A stretch of 64,000 nt of DNA from Thermus sediminis (GTDB lineage: Bacteria; Deinococcota; Deinococci; Deinococcales; Thermaceae). The first letter of the stretch is position 1. Every line of letters starts with the position of its first letter. A program made the translations under genes and the position numbers. This document shows positions 1 to 7,014 of this stretch, piece by piece. The DNA is taken from the NCBI RefSeq assembly GCF_003426945.1, contig NZ_QURO01000004.1:868001-932000 (forward strand), read 5' to 3'. The notes beneath the pieces are model-generated. The model did not search any database. It was given only the letters and a program-made list of their open reading frames with translations, and was not told the origin of the DNA.

Positions 1-509
1 TCCCGCTGGCCGGTGCGGGCGTAGAAGAGCTTTTCGCCCAGGGCGTAGAGCTCCCGCTCCTGGGGGAAGAGGAGGCGCACCTGGACCCTTTGCCCCGTGG
101 ACTTGCTGGCAATGTAGAAGGCGATGGACACCACCTCGGAGCGCTTCACCTCTTCCGGCTTGAAGCCCTGGACCCGGGTCATGCAGGTCACGATGCGGCT
201 ATCCAGGTCCTCCACCCTTCCCGTGTCCAGGAAATAACGGGGAAGCCTGGCGGCCGCCCCCTCTAAGACCCCTTTGCCCAAGCCGAAGTCGCACTCGGCC
301 ATGGTCTTGCCCGAAGGGCCCTTGCGGTTGAAAAGCTCCTCCCCCTGGGCCACGATGAGCTCCGTGGGGAGGATCCCCGCGGTCTCCAGGAGGAGCTGCC
401 GCTGCCGCCTGGCCTCCTCCCGGGGGTCCGCCTCCTGGCCCAAAGCGGCCCCCAGGAGGAGGTTCGCCCCCAGGAGAAGGAATAGCAAGGCCTTCCACCG
501 CATCCGCAT
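1..509 (-). CDS. soxA: SoxA, sulfur-oxidation c-type cytochrome (C-terminus cut by window edge)
   Basis: SoxA is the cytochrome subunit of SoxAX, which couples thiosulfate to the SoxY carrier cysteine in the periplasm. Translation from ATG 509 (AGGTTGGGTT upstream, GGAGG core) gives an export signal, MRMRWKALLFLLLGANLLLG, then a SoxA-type N-terminal domain with AECDFGLGKG and IVTCMTRVQGF. These two cysteines are probably the disulfide of the degenerate first heme domain. No CxxCH is visible because the heme-binding C-terminal domain lies outside the window. It follows soxZ by 44 nt in the same operon. The other two minus frames here are uninterrupted only because of the high GC content and were discarded. 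Confidence 0.85.
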   Translation of the reverse strand, partial: MRMRWKALLFLLLGANLLLGAALGQEADPREEARRQRQLLLETAGILPTELIVAQGEELFNRKGPSGKTMAECDFGLGKGVLEGAAARLPRYFLDTGRVEDLDSRIVTCMTRVQGFKPEEVKRSEVVSIAFYIASKSTGQRVQVRLLFPQERELYALGEKLFYARTGQR

Positions 510-553
510 AACCCAACCTCCATAAAGGCGCCCGGCCTCCCGGGCGCCCGCGC

Positions 554-880
554 CTAGGCCAGCTCCAGCCTAACCGTGCCCTCGCCCGTGTCCCCGCCCG
601 TGTCCCTCAGCCTAACGGTGTAGGCGCCTGGCTTTTCGGCCTTGAACTTGAAGCCGTAGAGGGGGTTGGCGCTGATGGAGGGGCCGGGACGGACTTCGGC
701 CACCTTCTCCCCCTCAAAGAAGACCTCCACCTGGTTGATGTACCTGGCGGGGATCAGGTTGCCCCGCTCATCCCGGCGGGTGCCGGGCTCGTTGGGGTGC
801 TGGGCCACCGCCTGGAGCCGGAACTCCTCGCCCGCCTTGGGCCTAGCCGGGGTCAGCCGTACGATCACACGGATGCTCAT
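554..880 (-). CDS. soxZ: SoxZ, sulfur carrier complex subunit
   Basis: SoxZ is the structural partner of SoxY. The SoxYZ heterodimer carries sulfur intermediates covalently during periplasmic thiosulfate oxidation. The 108-aa protein has the family's immunoglobulin-like features: SIRVIVRL at the start, HPNEPGTRRDERGNLIPARYI in the middle (where SoxZ has its conserved H-P-M/N-E-x-G-x-R segment), and GAYTVRLRDTGGDTGEGTVRLEL at the end. There is no signal peptide, consistent with co-export alongside the Tat-dependent SoxY. It begins 12 nt after the soxY stop. Confidence 0.93.
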   Translation of the reverse strand: MSIRVIVRLTPARPKAGEEFRLQAVAQHPNEPGTRRDERGNLIPARYINQVEVFFEGEKVAEVRPGPSISANPLYGFKFKAEKPGAYTVRLRDTGGDTGEGTVRLELA

Positions 881-892
881 GCTCTACCTCCC

Positions 893-1345
893 TTAACCGC
901 ACCCGCCCACAGTGACCCGGGTGCTGGCCGAGGCCAAGAGGAACCTGCCGTCTTGGGTTTCCACCACCGCCCGCACCGCGCTGGTCTCTGCCAAGCGGAC
1001 CCGGGTAGCGTAATAGGGCAGGGCCTTCATGGGCATGAAGCTGGCCAGCCTAGGGGTGGGGTTCTTGTCGGCGAAGAGGTGGATGGCCTTCACCTCGCCC
1101 GGGGGCAGGTTGACCTCCACTTCCGCCGGCACGTTGGCCCCGCTTTCAGCGATGGTGGGCATGGTGACCTTCACCAGGTCCGAGGGGGTGAGGTCCCTAA
1201 AGCCCTTGCCCAGAGCCTCCTGCAAGGCCTTCTCCAGGTTGGCCAGGTCCTCGCCCTCGAGGCCTTGGGCCCTCACAGGAAGCCCCGAAAGGGCTACAGC
1301 CCCAAGGGCCATGCCGGTAGCCTTGAGAAACGCTCGCCTATCCAC
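893..1345 (-). CDS. soxY: SoxY, sulfur carrier subunit with Tat signal
   Basis: SoxY carries the sulfur substrate on a cysteine at the tip of a flexible C-terminal arm. The 150-aa product ends VTVGGCG, matching the family's terminal GGCGG-type carrier motif. The N-terminus, VDRRAFLKATGMALGAVALSG, carries a twin-arginine signal. GTG 1345 was chosen because AGGAGG sits five bases upstream and the Tat motif follows directly. GTG 1351 is an in-frame alternative. The gene overlaps the end of the upstream thioredoxin gene by 8 nt, indicating translational coupling. Confidence 0.93.
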   Translation of the reverse strand: MDRRAFLKATGMALGAVALSGLPVRAQGLEGEDLANLEKALQEALGKGFRDLTPSDLVKVTMPTIAESGANVPAEVEVNLPPGEVKAIHLFADKNPTPRLASFMPMKALPYYATRVRLAETSAVRAVVETQDGRFLLASASTRVTVGGCG

Positions 1346-1760
1346 ACGCACCTCCTTTGGCGCACATCCGGCGCAGCTCCTCCAAAAACTGCGCCCGCGG
1401 CCGGCTGCCAAAAAACCGGCCTACCTCTTCCCATGTCCCCCTGCGGTGGACAAGGAAGACGAAGCTGGGGACGCCCAGCACCCGGAAACGCCGGGCCAGA
1501 TTCTGCCCCTCGGGGATGGCGGTGCTCACGGAGGCCACCACGTAGCGGCCCCTTAAAAGGGCGTCCACCTGGGGGTCGGAGAGAACGAAGGTGTTCATCT
1601 GGTCGCAGTAGGGGCAGGCGGGGCTATGGAAGTAGACCAAAAGGAGCCGCCCATGGGCCTGGGCCAGGGCCTGGGCCTCGGAAAAGGGGTACCAACGGCC
1701 AAAGTCTGGGGCAGCCAGGGCCAAGCCCAGGGAGATGGCTAGGACGACCCATCTGCGCAT
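1338..1760 (-). CDS. Exported thioredoxin-like protein (SoxW-type)
   Basis: This 140-aa protein has a signal sequence (MRRWVVLAISLGLALA) and a thioredoxin fold with the active site SPACPYCDQM and cis-Pro loop RVLGVPSFVFLV. It is the first gene of the sox cluster. Periplasmic thioredoxins in sox operons (SoxW/SoxS type) keep the SoxY carrier cysteine reduced, so that role is inferred from position. A further in-frame ATG at 1778 would add six residues, but ATG 1760 gives the better signal peptide. Two further cysteines near the C-terminus (MCAKGGACG) are unusual and could form a second redox or metal site. Confidence 0.8.
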   Translation of the reverse strand: MRRWVVLAISLGLALAAPDFGRWYPFSEAQALAQAHGRLLLVYFHSPACPYCDQMNTFVLSDPQVDALLRGRYVVASVSTAIPEGQNLARRFRVLGVPSFVFLVHRRGTWEEVGRFFGSRPRAQFLEELRRMCAKGGACG

Positions 1761-1780
1761 GGTTGCCACCGCATACACCG

Positions 1781-1796
1781 CCTGGGTACACCCAGG
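1781..1796. promoter_or_regulatory. Perfect inverted repeat upstream of the sox operon start
   Basis: Seven-base arms CCTGGGT/ACCCAGG flank a 2-nt centre. The element lies between the sox promoter (-10 at 1806-1811) and the first start codons (1778/1760), so it would be in the 5' UTR or at an operator. The core contains TACACC, a hexamer that recurs at 1774-1779 and 1919-1924. Operator function is inferred. Confidence 0.45.
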
Positions 1797-1805
1797 GACA
1801 TTTGT

Positions 1806-1835
1806 ACTCTACCATCTGGGTTAGGGGAATGTCAA
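1806..1835 (-). promoter_or_regulatory. Sigma-70-type promoter of the sox operon
   Basis: Reading the minus strand, TTGACA (1835-1830) is followed by an 18-nt spacer and TAGAGT (1811-1806). The -35 is a perfect consensus. The start codon of the first gene lies about 45 nt downstream, leaving room for the palindrome at 1781-1796. Confidence 0.7.
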
Positions 1836-1918
1836 GGCCAAAGGTCCCCCGGGACACATTTTCGTGAGGACCTTATCAAGGCGTTCCGTCCCGTCCAAGG
1901 GCAAACGGTCCAAGCGTA

Positions 1919-1935
1919 TACACCCCTACGGTGTA
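1919..1935. promoter_or_regulatory. Inverted repeat TACACC-N5-GGTGTA
   Basis: Six-base inverted arms with a 5-nt spacer lie midway between the divergent sox and cytochrome c promoters. A second palindrome, TCCTTAAGGA, lies at 1941-1950. Both are plausible transcription-factor sites for the divergent region. The factor is unknown. Confidence 0.4.
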
Positions 1936-1968
1936 GCCGATCCTTAAGGAAGACTAAGGCTCCGCCCC

Positions 1969-1996
1969 TTGACGGGTAATGCCCGACCCCTATACC
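1969..1996 (+). promoter_or_regulatory. Promoter of the cytochrome c gene
   Basis: TTGACG (1969-1974), a 16-nt spacer and TATACC (1991-1996) stand 20 nt before the ATG at 2017, which has its own ribosome binding site, GGGAGG (2005-2010). Confidence 0.7.
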
Positions 1997-2016
1997 CTTA
2001 TTGCGGGAGGATAGAA

Positions 2017-2463
2017 ATGAGAAAGGGGATAGTGGCTCTTCTCCTTCTCGGCGGCCTGGCCCTGGCCCAGGCGGATGGGGCCAGGCTCTACGCCCAGTGC
2101 GCGGGGTGCCACCAGGCAAACGGGCAGGGCATCCCGGGGGCCTTCCCACCCCTGGCCGGGCATATGGCGGAGATCCTGGCCAAGCAGGGCGGGCGGGAGT
2201 ACCTCATCAGGACCCTCCTCTGGGGCCTCCAAGGCCCGATCGAGGTCAGAGGGGTGAGGTACAACGGGGTCATGCCCGCTTACAACCAGTGGAGGGACGA
2301 GGAAATCGCCGCCGTCCTCAACCACATCGCCACCGCCTGGGGGGATGACAAGAAGGTCCAGGGCTTCAGGCCCTTCACCGCAGAGGAGGTCAGGAGGCTC
2401 AGGGGGCAGAGGCTTACCCCCCAGCAGGTGCTGGAGGAAAGGAGGAGGCTGGGCCTGAGGTAA
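2017..2463 (+). CDS. Small exported monoheme cytochrome c
   Basis: The 148-aa protein starts MRKGIVALLLLGGLALAQA, a typical signal peptide, followed by LYAQCAGCHQANGQGIPGAFPPLAGH. CAGCH is the heme-attachment motif and PPLAGH is typical of the class I cytochrome c fold. The axial Met candidate is in YNGVMPAYNQW. It is divergent from the sox operon across a 250-bp regulatory region, so it may accept electrons from SoxAX. That link rests on location only. The C-terminal about 40 residues form a basic, charged tail. Confidence 0.88.
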   Translation: MRKGIVALLLLGGLALAQADGARLYAQCAGCHQANGQGIPGAFPPLAGHMAEILAKQGGREYLIRTLLWGLQGPIEVRGVRYNGVMPAYNQWRDEEIAAVLNHIATAWGDDKKVQGFRPFTAEEVRRLRGQRLTPQQVLEERRRLGLR

Positions 2464-2480
2464 CCGCCTGAGGCCCACCT

Positions 2481-2512
2481 GCCCCAGGGCTTGCCCCTGG
2501 GGCCTCTGCTTT
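2481..2512 (+). terminator. Rho-independent terminator after the cytochrome c gene
   Basis: A 9-bp GC stem (GCCCCAGGG/CCCTGGGGC, 2481-2489 and 2495-2503) has a 5-nt loop and is followed by CTCTGCTTT. The T-rich tail runs straight into the TTTAAT that precedes the next gene. Confidence 0.7.
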
Positions 2513-2515
2513 AAT
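2510..2515 (+). promoter_or_regulatory. -10 element for a leaderless GTG start
   Basis: TTTAAT (five of six to consensus) ends six bases before the GTG at 2522. There is no Shine-Dalgarno sequence, only six Gs between. The same spacing recurs before many genes in this window. No convincing -35 is visible because that position falls inside the terminator stem. Confidence 0.5.
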
Positions 2516-2521
2516 GGGGGG

Positions 2522-3472
2522 GTGCTGGCGCTCGCGGTGAGGAAGGCCTTCCCTGGGTTTCGGCTGGAGATAGCGCTGGAGGTCCAGGAAGGGGAGGTCC
2601 TAGCCCTCCTCGGCCCCTCGGGGAGCGGGAAGAGCACCCTCCTCAAGCTGGTGGCCGGCCTCCTCCAGCCGGATGCGGGGTCTGTCCGCTTCGGAGGGCT
2701 GGACCTCACCTCCTTGCCCCCGGAGAGGCGCAAGGTGGGCTTCCTCTTCCAGGACTACGCCCTCTTCCCCCACCTCACCGTGGCCGAGAACATCGCCTTC
2801 GGCCTCCTCGAGGCCCGCTGGCCCAAGGCGGCCCGGGAGGAGAGGGTAAAGGAGCTCCTCGCCCGCATGGAGCTCACCCCCCACGCCGGGAAGCGCCCCC
2901 AGGAGCTCTCCGGAGGGGAGCAGCAAAGGGTGGCCCTGGCCCGGGCCCTGGCCCCTAAGCCCCGCCTCCTCCTCCTGGACGAGCCCCTGGGGGCCTTGGA
3001 CCTGAGGCTTAGGGAGGAACTCCTCCTCTTCCTGCGCCGCACCTTGCGGGAGGAGGGGGTTACCGCGCTCCTCGTGACCCACGACCAAGAGGAGGCCTTC
3101 CTCCTGGCCCACCGGGTGGCCCTCCTGCGGGAGGGGCGGATCGTCCAAGTGGGGAGGCCTGAGGAGGTCTACGCCCACCCCAAGGACCCCTGGGCCGCCC
3201 GCTTCCTGGGGCACAAGAACCTCCTTTCCCCCGAGGAGAGCCAGGCCCTGGGCCTTCCTCCCAAGGCCCACCTCCTCCCGCCCAAGGCCCTCTCCCTGGG
3301 GGGGCCTTTGGAAGGCGTGGTGGAGGAGCGCCTCTTTTTCGGCCCCCGGGTGGGGCTTTGGGTGCGACTCGGGGGGGTGCGGCTTTACCTGGAGGCCCAA
3401 GAGGGCCCCAGGGAGGGGGAGAGGGTAGGCCTCCATCTGGACGCTTTCCAGGTGGTAACCTTGGAGGGATGA
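2522..3472 (+). CDS. ABC transporter ATP-binding protein with TOBE-like C-terminus
   Basis: This nucleotide-binding subunit of an importer has all motifs: Walker A GPSGSGKST (residues about 31-39), Q-loop FLFQDYALFPH, signature LSGGEQQR, Walker B LLLLDEP and H-loop LVTHD. About 80 residues follow the ATPase domain and look like the TOBE domain of iron, molybdate or spermidine/putrescine-type importers. The 316-aa length is longer than a bare ThiQ. No permease or binding protein is adjacent. It overlaps the thiamine pyrophosphokinase gene by ATGA, so thiamine or a precursor is a possible substrate, but that is inference. Confidence 0.9.
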   Translation: MLALAVRKAFPGFRLEIALEVQEGEVLALLGPSGSGKSTLLKLVAGLLQPDAGSVRFGGLDLTSLPPERRKVGFLFQDYALFPHLTVAENIAFGLLEARWPKAAREERVKELLARMELTPHAGKRPQELSGGEQQRVALARALAPKPRLLLLDEPLGALDLRLREELLLFLRRTLREEGVTALLVTHDQEEAFLLAHRVALLREGRIVQVGRPEEVYAHPKDPWAARFLGHKNLLSPEESQALGLPPKAHLLPPKALSLGGPLEGVVEERLFFGPRVGLWVRLGGVRLYLEAQEGPREGERVGLHLDAFQVVTLEG

Positions 3473-4080
3473 GGCTAGCCCTGCTCTTGGGAGGGCCCCT
3501 CTTGGTGACGGAGGGGCTTAAGGAAAGGCTTTTTGGCTTCCGCCTCTGGGCCGCAGACTCCGGGGCCCGCCACGCCCTAGCCCTGGGCCTGCCCCTGGAG
3601 TTATGGCTCGGGGACATGGACTCTAGCCCCTCCTGGCTCCAGGAGGCCCTTGCCGCCCCCCGGCTCCTCCTCCCCCAGGACAAAGACCAGACCGATGGGG
3701 AGGCCCTGATCCGGAAGGCCCTGGAGCTGGCTCCCGAGGAGGTCCTCCTCCTGGGGGCCATCGGGGGGCGGTTGGACCACACCCTGGCCCACCTGGAGCT
3801 CGCCTTCCTCCTGGCGGAGGGGGGCGCCCGGGTGGAGCTCACGGATGGCCTCACGCGCACCCTTCCCCTCTCACCTGGAGAACACGCCCTCCCCTTGGAG
3901 CCAGAAGCCCCCTTCAGCCTCCTCCCCTTCCCCGAGGCCACCTTGGCGGTGGAGGGAGCCCGGTGGGACCTCCCCCCCACCCGCCTCAAGGCCACCACCC
4001 GCACCCTGGAGAACCGGGCCCTGGGGCCCATCCGGGTCCGGGTGGCCGAGGGGCGGGCCCTCCTCCACCTCTTCCCTTGA
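3469..4080 (+). CDS. thiN: Thiamine pyrophosphokinase
   Basis: The enzyme converts thiamine and ATP to thiamine diphosphate and AMP in the cytoplasm. The 203-aa protein shows the family motifs: AADSGARHAL, WLGDMDS, LPQDKDQTDGE and LGAIGGRLDHTLAH, which bind Mg2+/ATP and thiamine. The C-terminal half is the beta-rich thiamine-binding domain, GPIRVRVAEGRALL. The ATG overlaps the upstream ABC gene's TGA. Its own TGA stop is part of the TTGACA of the following tRNA promoter. Confidence 0.9.
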   Translation: MRLALLLGGPLLVTEGLKERLFGFRLWAADSGARHALALGLPLELWLGDMDSSPSWLQEALAAPRLLLPQDKDQTDGEALIRKALELAPEEVLLLGAIGGRLDHTLAHLELAFLLAEGGARVELTDGLTRTLPLSPGEHALPLEPEAPFSLLPFPEATLAVEGARWDLPPTRLKATTRTLENRALGPIRVRVAEGRALLHLFP

Positions 4081-4105
4081 CAGAGGGGAAAGGGGCGGCT
4101 ACACT
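4077..4105 (+). promoter_or_regulatory. Promoter of tRNA-Lys, overlapping the thiN stop codon
   Basis: TTGACA (4077-4082), a 17-nt spacer and TACACT (4100-4105) make a near-consensus promoter. The TGA stop of thiN (4078-4080) is inside the -35 hexamer. The tRNA begins 14 nt after the -10. Confidence 0.8.
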
Positions 4106-4119
4106 GGCCTTTGGCGCTT

Positions 4120-4195
4120 GGGCCGCTAGCTCAACCGGTAGAGCAACCGACTCTTAATCGGTGGGTTACAGGTTCGAGTCCTGTGCGGCCCACCA
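4120..4195 (+). tRNA. tRNA-Lys (CUU)
   Basis: A complete cloverleaf is visible. The acceptor stem is GGGCCGC/GCGGCCC, the D arm is AGCTCAACCGGTAGAGC, and the anticodon stem ACCGA/TCGGT encloses loop CTCTTAA, giving anticodon CTT. The T arm contains GGTTCGAGTCC, and the discriminator A and CCA are encoded. The length is 76 nt. It is transcribed from its own promoter and followed by a hairpin terminator. Confidence 0.96.
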
Positions 4196-4200
4196 AGGGT

Positions 4201-4225
4201 CCCGGGGGAAACCCCTGGGGCTTTT
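4201..4225 (+). terminator. Terminator after tRNA-Lys
   Basis: An 8-bp stem, CCCGGGGG/CCCCTGGG (one G-T pair), with loop AAA is followed by GCTTTT. It starts 6 nt after the encoded CCA. Confidence 0.75.
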
Positions 4226-4228
4226 ATC

Positions 4229-5260
4229 ATGGAATCCGTGGACCTACCCAAAAACCCTCTGGACCTTATTTACTTGGATCTCCCCCAAGGAGAGCCGTGG
4301 GGCTACGCCATGGCGCATGGCCTTCTAAAAGCTCCTTGGGCCTGGCGGGCCCTTCGGCCCACCCCGGGGCTTTTGGATATAATACAACAAGACCTCGAGG
4401 CCCACTTCCTGGAGTTGGAGCGGCTGAGACAGGAAGTCCCCCTAGGAAGCCTGGGAGAGCGCCCCCCCTCCCCCCCGGAGGAAGGGGCCTTGGAAGCCCT
4501 TCTCAAGCGGGACCCCGAGGCCATGGTTCGGGTGCTCAAGGCCCATGGCCCCTGGCCCTACGCCCTCTACCGGGCCTTCCGCTTTGACGGAGAGGTGCGC
4601 CCCCTTTCCCAGCCTCGCCTTCCCCGGGAAGACGAGCTTGTGGGCTACGAAGACCAGCTGAGGGCCCTTCGGGAAAACGCCCGGCGCTTCCTGGAAGGGA
4701 AGCCCGCCCTTCACACCCTCCTCTACGGGGCCCGGGGCACGGGGAAGAGCACCGCCGCCAAAAGCCTTCTCCACCTGGAGGGGGTGCGGATGGTGGAGGT
4801 GGAGCTTAGGGCCCTGGGCCAGCTGGAAGGGCTTCTGGAAACCCTGGCTCCCCTTCCCCACCGCTTCTTCCTCTTCCTGGACGACCTCTCCTTGGACCCC
4901 AGGGACGAGGCCTTCCACCCCCTCAAGGCCCTCCTGGAGGGAAGCCTCGAGGGGCCCCCGGAAAACGTCCTCCTCCTCGCCACCTCCAACCGCCGCCACC
5001 TGGTGCGCCACCAGGGGGAAAACCCCCTTCCTGGGGCCGACCCCGCCTCGTGGGACGAGCTCCAGGACACCCTGGCCCTCGCCGAGCGCTTTGGGCTAGT
5101 GCTCACCTTCCCCCCCTTTGACAAGGCGCTTTACCTGAAGGCGGTGACCCACCACCTGGGCCGTCCCCTCACGGAAGAAGAGGAAAGGGAAGCCCTCCGC
5201 TTCGCCCTGAACCGGGGCTTCTCCGGGCGGGTGGCGAGGCAGTTCGCCCTAAGTCGTTGA
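4229..5260 (+). CDS. DUF815-type AAA+ ATPase
   Basis: The 343-aa protein has a P-loop GARGTGKSTAAK near residue 170, Walker B FFLFLDDLSL and a sensor-like LLLATSNRRHL. The central order LVGYEDQLRALRENARRFLEG ... HTLLYGARGTGKS matches DUF815 ATPases, whose function is not established. The start at ATG 4229 lies 3 nt past the T-run of the tRNA terminator and has no clear ribosome binding site, so a later start is possible. The TATAAT at 4378-4383 is inside the frame. The C-terminus, RQFALSR, ends exactly where the AT-rich insert begins. Confidence 0.75.
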   Translation: MESVDLPKNPLDLIYLDLPQGEPWGYAMAHGLLKAPWAWRALRPTPGLLDIIQQDLEAHFLELERLRQEVPLGSLGERPPSPPEEGALEALLKRDPEAMVRVLKAHGPWPYALYRAFRFDGEVRPLSQPRLPREDELVGYEDQLRALRENARRFLEGKPALHTLLYGARGTGKSTAAKSLLHLEGVRMVEVELRALGQLEGLLETLAPLPHRFFLFLDDLSLDPRDEAFHPLKALLEGSLEGPPENVLLLATSNRRHLVRHQGENPLPGADPASWDELQDTLALAERFGLVLTFPPFDKALYLKAVTHHLGRPLTEEEEREALRFALNRGFSGRVARQFALSR

Positions 5261-5286
5261 CAGAGATGTGCTGATTGTAATAACCT
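5257..5286 (+). promoter_or_regulatory. Promoter of the DUF262 gene, overlapping the upstream stop codon
   Basis: TTGACA (5257-5262, containing the TGA stop of the DUF815 gene), an 18-nt spacer and TAACCT (5281-5286) end six bases before the GTG at 5293. This implies a leaderless transcript. TAATAA at 5278-5283 is an alternative -10. Confidence 0.6.
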
Positions 5287-5292
5287 CGGTAT

Positions 5293-6978
5293 GTGCGGAC
5301 AGGCTCATTCCGTATAAACCAACTATTGAGAAAAGTCAAGGTCGGCCAGTTTAGGCTTCCTCAATTTCAGCGAGATTTCGTTTGGAATGAAGCCCAGGTT
5401 GCCTTACTTATTGATTCAATCGCCCGCAATTACCCCATTGGCTCCTTACTCCTGTTGGAGCCTAGCCCGGAAATTCGCCTAAGTACCAGGCCTCTCGAAG
5501 TTGCGGCAAGTGAAGTAGACACTTACTTTTCCCCCGAGACACCTTTAGAGGATGAGGTATTAGCCGATGCGCAAGAGTTGCTCATTTTAGATGGACAGCA
5601 GAGAATGACCTCTATCGTTCGTGTGCTGCTGAACCTCAACCCCTCAAAAACATATTGGTTTGATTTACACGATATTTACGATTCATTTCAAGAGGAAAGA
5701 TCGGATTGGATCAAAAAGACTTCAGGAAGGACAAAAGATACAACGCGCAATAATGGACGATGGATTCGAGCAGACCTGGTTATTGAAGGCGAGGAGCAAA
5801 AATATGTCATTAATTACTTTTTAGACTTTTTTGGCGATGAAAAGGAAAAGGCTATGCAGGCAATCCAAAAAGTTAGCCGAATATTCGAAACCATCCGCAA
5901 CTACGAAGTACCCTACATCCTCCTGGAAGGCCAGGAAGGCGTAGAAGCTATTTGTCGGATTTTTGAAACGATAAACTCAACGGGCACACGTCTAACCACC
6001 TTTGATTTGGCCGTTGCACGCTATTTTCCCAATCCAGATCTGCGTTACCTGTACGAAACTGCACGCACTTCACATCAGGTGCTCAGTGATTTTGATGTAG
6101 ACGGCGAGCGCATACTGCAAATAATTGTCCTCCTTGAAAAAAATACGGAGCCTTCTCGCGGTGAACAGCTTAGATTAACCAAAGAAGACATCCACAAGGA
6201 TTGGCACAAAGCGGTTGAGGCTTTAGTAAAGGCCATAAAATGGGCACAAAATGAGTGCGGGCTTGAACCAAGGTATTACGTCGGCGAAAGCCAGCTAGTA
6301 GCCCTTGCTGGAGTTTTGTCTGGTTTAGAACCTTCTGAACAAAAGGCGTTTCTCGCCCGAAAGGGAGATTTGCTTGTTCAATGGTTTTTTTCAAATGTCC
6401 TGCAAAGTGGCTTCCGGGCAACAAATTATAGAATCTTCACTCATTATAGAAGCCTACAAAAATTACTGGAAGAAGGCGAGATTCCTGCTGACGATATACC
6501 CACGGTCAAACTAGACCTTGACACCTTGATAAATTTGGCAAAAAGTGATAACCGTTATAAGGCTATTCTTGCTCTTTTGAGGCGCTCAATCATGGAAGAT
6601 TTTTACTCAGGGGCCAAAATAGAGTCTAGCAATTTGGAAATACACCATATATTTCCTAGATCCTTTGGAGCAAAAAAGAAGGTAGACTCCATAGCAAATT
6701 TGGTACCCCTGACTCGCGAAAGCAACCAACTGTTATCAAACAGAAACCCTTCCGAATACATAGCTGAACTTGGTAAGCGCACGAGCACATACAAAGCAAA
6801 CAAGCGCCTGGCTGGTGCCCTTTTCCCCGTACGCCTTACTCCAACGGGGGAGATCAATCCTCAAATCCTATCTGATGACCAGTATGAAATATTCCTACAG
6901 GAAAGAGGTAAGCTCATCCTTAAGAAAATCAAAGAAGTTGTGGGTCCGCACTTTAGCGATGACCCACTAGAAGAGTAG
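5293..6978 (+). CDS. GmrSD-like DUF262/HNH protein (candidate modification-dependent restriction or anti-phage nuclease)
   Basis: The 561-aa protein has an N-terminal DUF262 domain: FRINQLLRKV, GQFRLPQFQRDFVWNE and DSIARNYPIGSLLLLE, with the diagnostic LILDGQQRMTS near residue 97. The C-terminal region carries a DUF1524/HNH-like nuclease motif, LEIHHIFPRSF (about residue 448), followed by NLVPLTRESNQLLSNRNP. Known relatives are GmrSD, SspE and BrxU, which use a DUF262 NTP-sensing or hydrolysing domain with an HNH nuclease against modified or unmodified phage DNA. The gene is much richer in A and T than all neighbours, uses A/T third positions, and stands alone without methylase or partner genes, so it was almost certainly acquired. 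GTG 5293 is the only sensible start; ATG 5291 is in another frame and stops at once. Confidence 0.82.
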   Translation: MRTGSFRINQLLRKVKVGQFRLPQFQRDFVWNEAQVALLIDSIARNYPIGSLLLLEPSPEIRLSTRPLEVAASEVDTYFSPETPLEDEVLADAQELLILDGQQRMTSIVRVLLNLNPSKTYWFDLHDIYDSFQEERSDWIKKTSGRTKDTTRNNGRWIRADLVIEGEEQKYVINYFLDFFGDEKEKAMQAIQKVSRIFETIRNYEVPYILLEGQEGVEAICRIFETINSTGTRLTTFDLAVARYFPNPDLRYLYETARTSHQVLSDFDVDGERILQIIVLLEKNTEPSRGEQLRLTKEDIHKDWHKAVEALVKAIKWAQNECGLEPRYYVGESQLVALAGVLSGLEPSEQKAFLARKGDLLVQWFFSNVLQSGFRATNYRIFTHYRSLQKLLEEGEIPADDIPTVKLDLDTLINLAKSDNRYKAILALLRRSIMEDFYSGAKIESSNLEIHHIFPRSFGAKKKVDSIANLVPLTRESNQLLSNRNPSEYIAELGKRTSTYKANKRLAGALFPVRLTPTGEINPQILSDDQYEIFLQERGKLILKKIKEVVGPHFSDDPLEE

Positions 6979-7014
6979 TTTGCTTGCTTTCTACATCCTA
7001 GTCTTTCCCTTTGG

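Noticed and set aside
797-1867. A 356-codon plus-strand frame opposite soxY and thioredoxin
   Set aside because: It is the antisense frame of clear sox genes with a low-complexity Pro/Arg/Gly composition typical of GC-rich shadows.
2464-2521. Possible TPP riboswitch before the ABC-thiN pair
   Set aside because: No CTGAGA element; the space is filled by a terminator hairpin and a -10 box.
4378-4383. Perfect TATAAT inside the DUF815 gene
   Set aside because: No -35 at a suitable distance, and the codons encode a normal-looking DIIQQ segment. Chance is more likely.
4120-7014. tRNA-Lys as integration site for the AT-rich island
   Set aside because: The tRNA 3' end is not repeated at either island boundary, and the island starts 1 kb downstream. 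There is no integrase.
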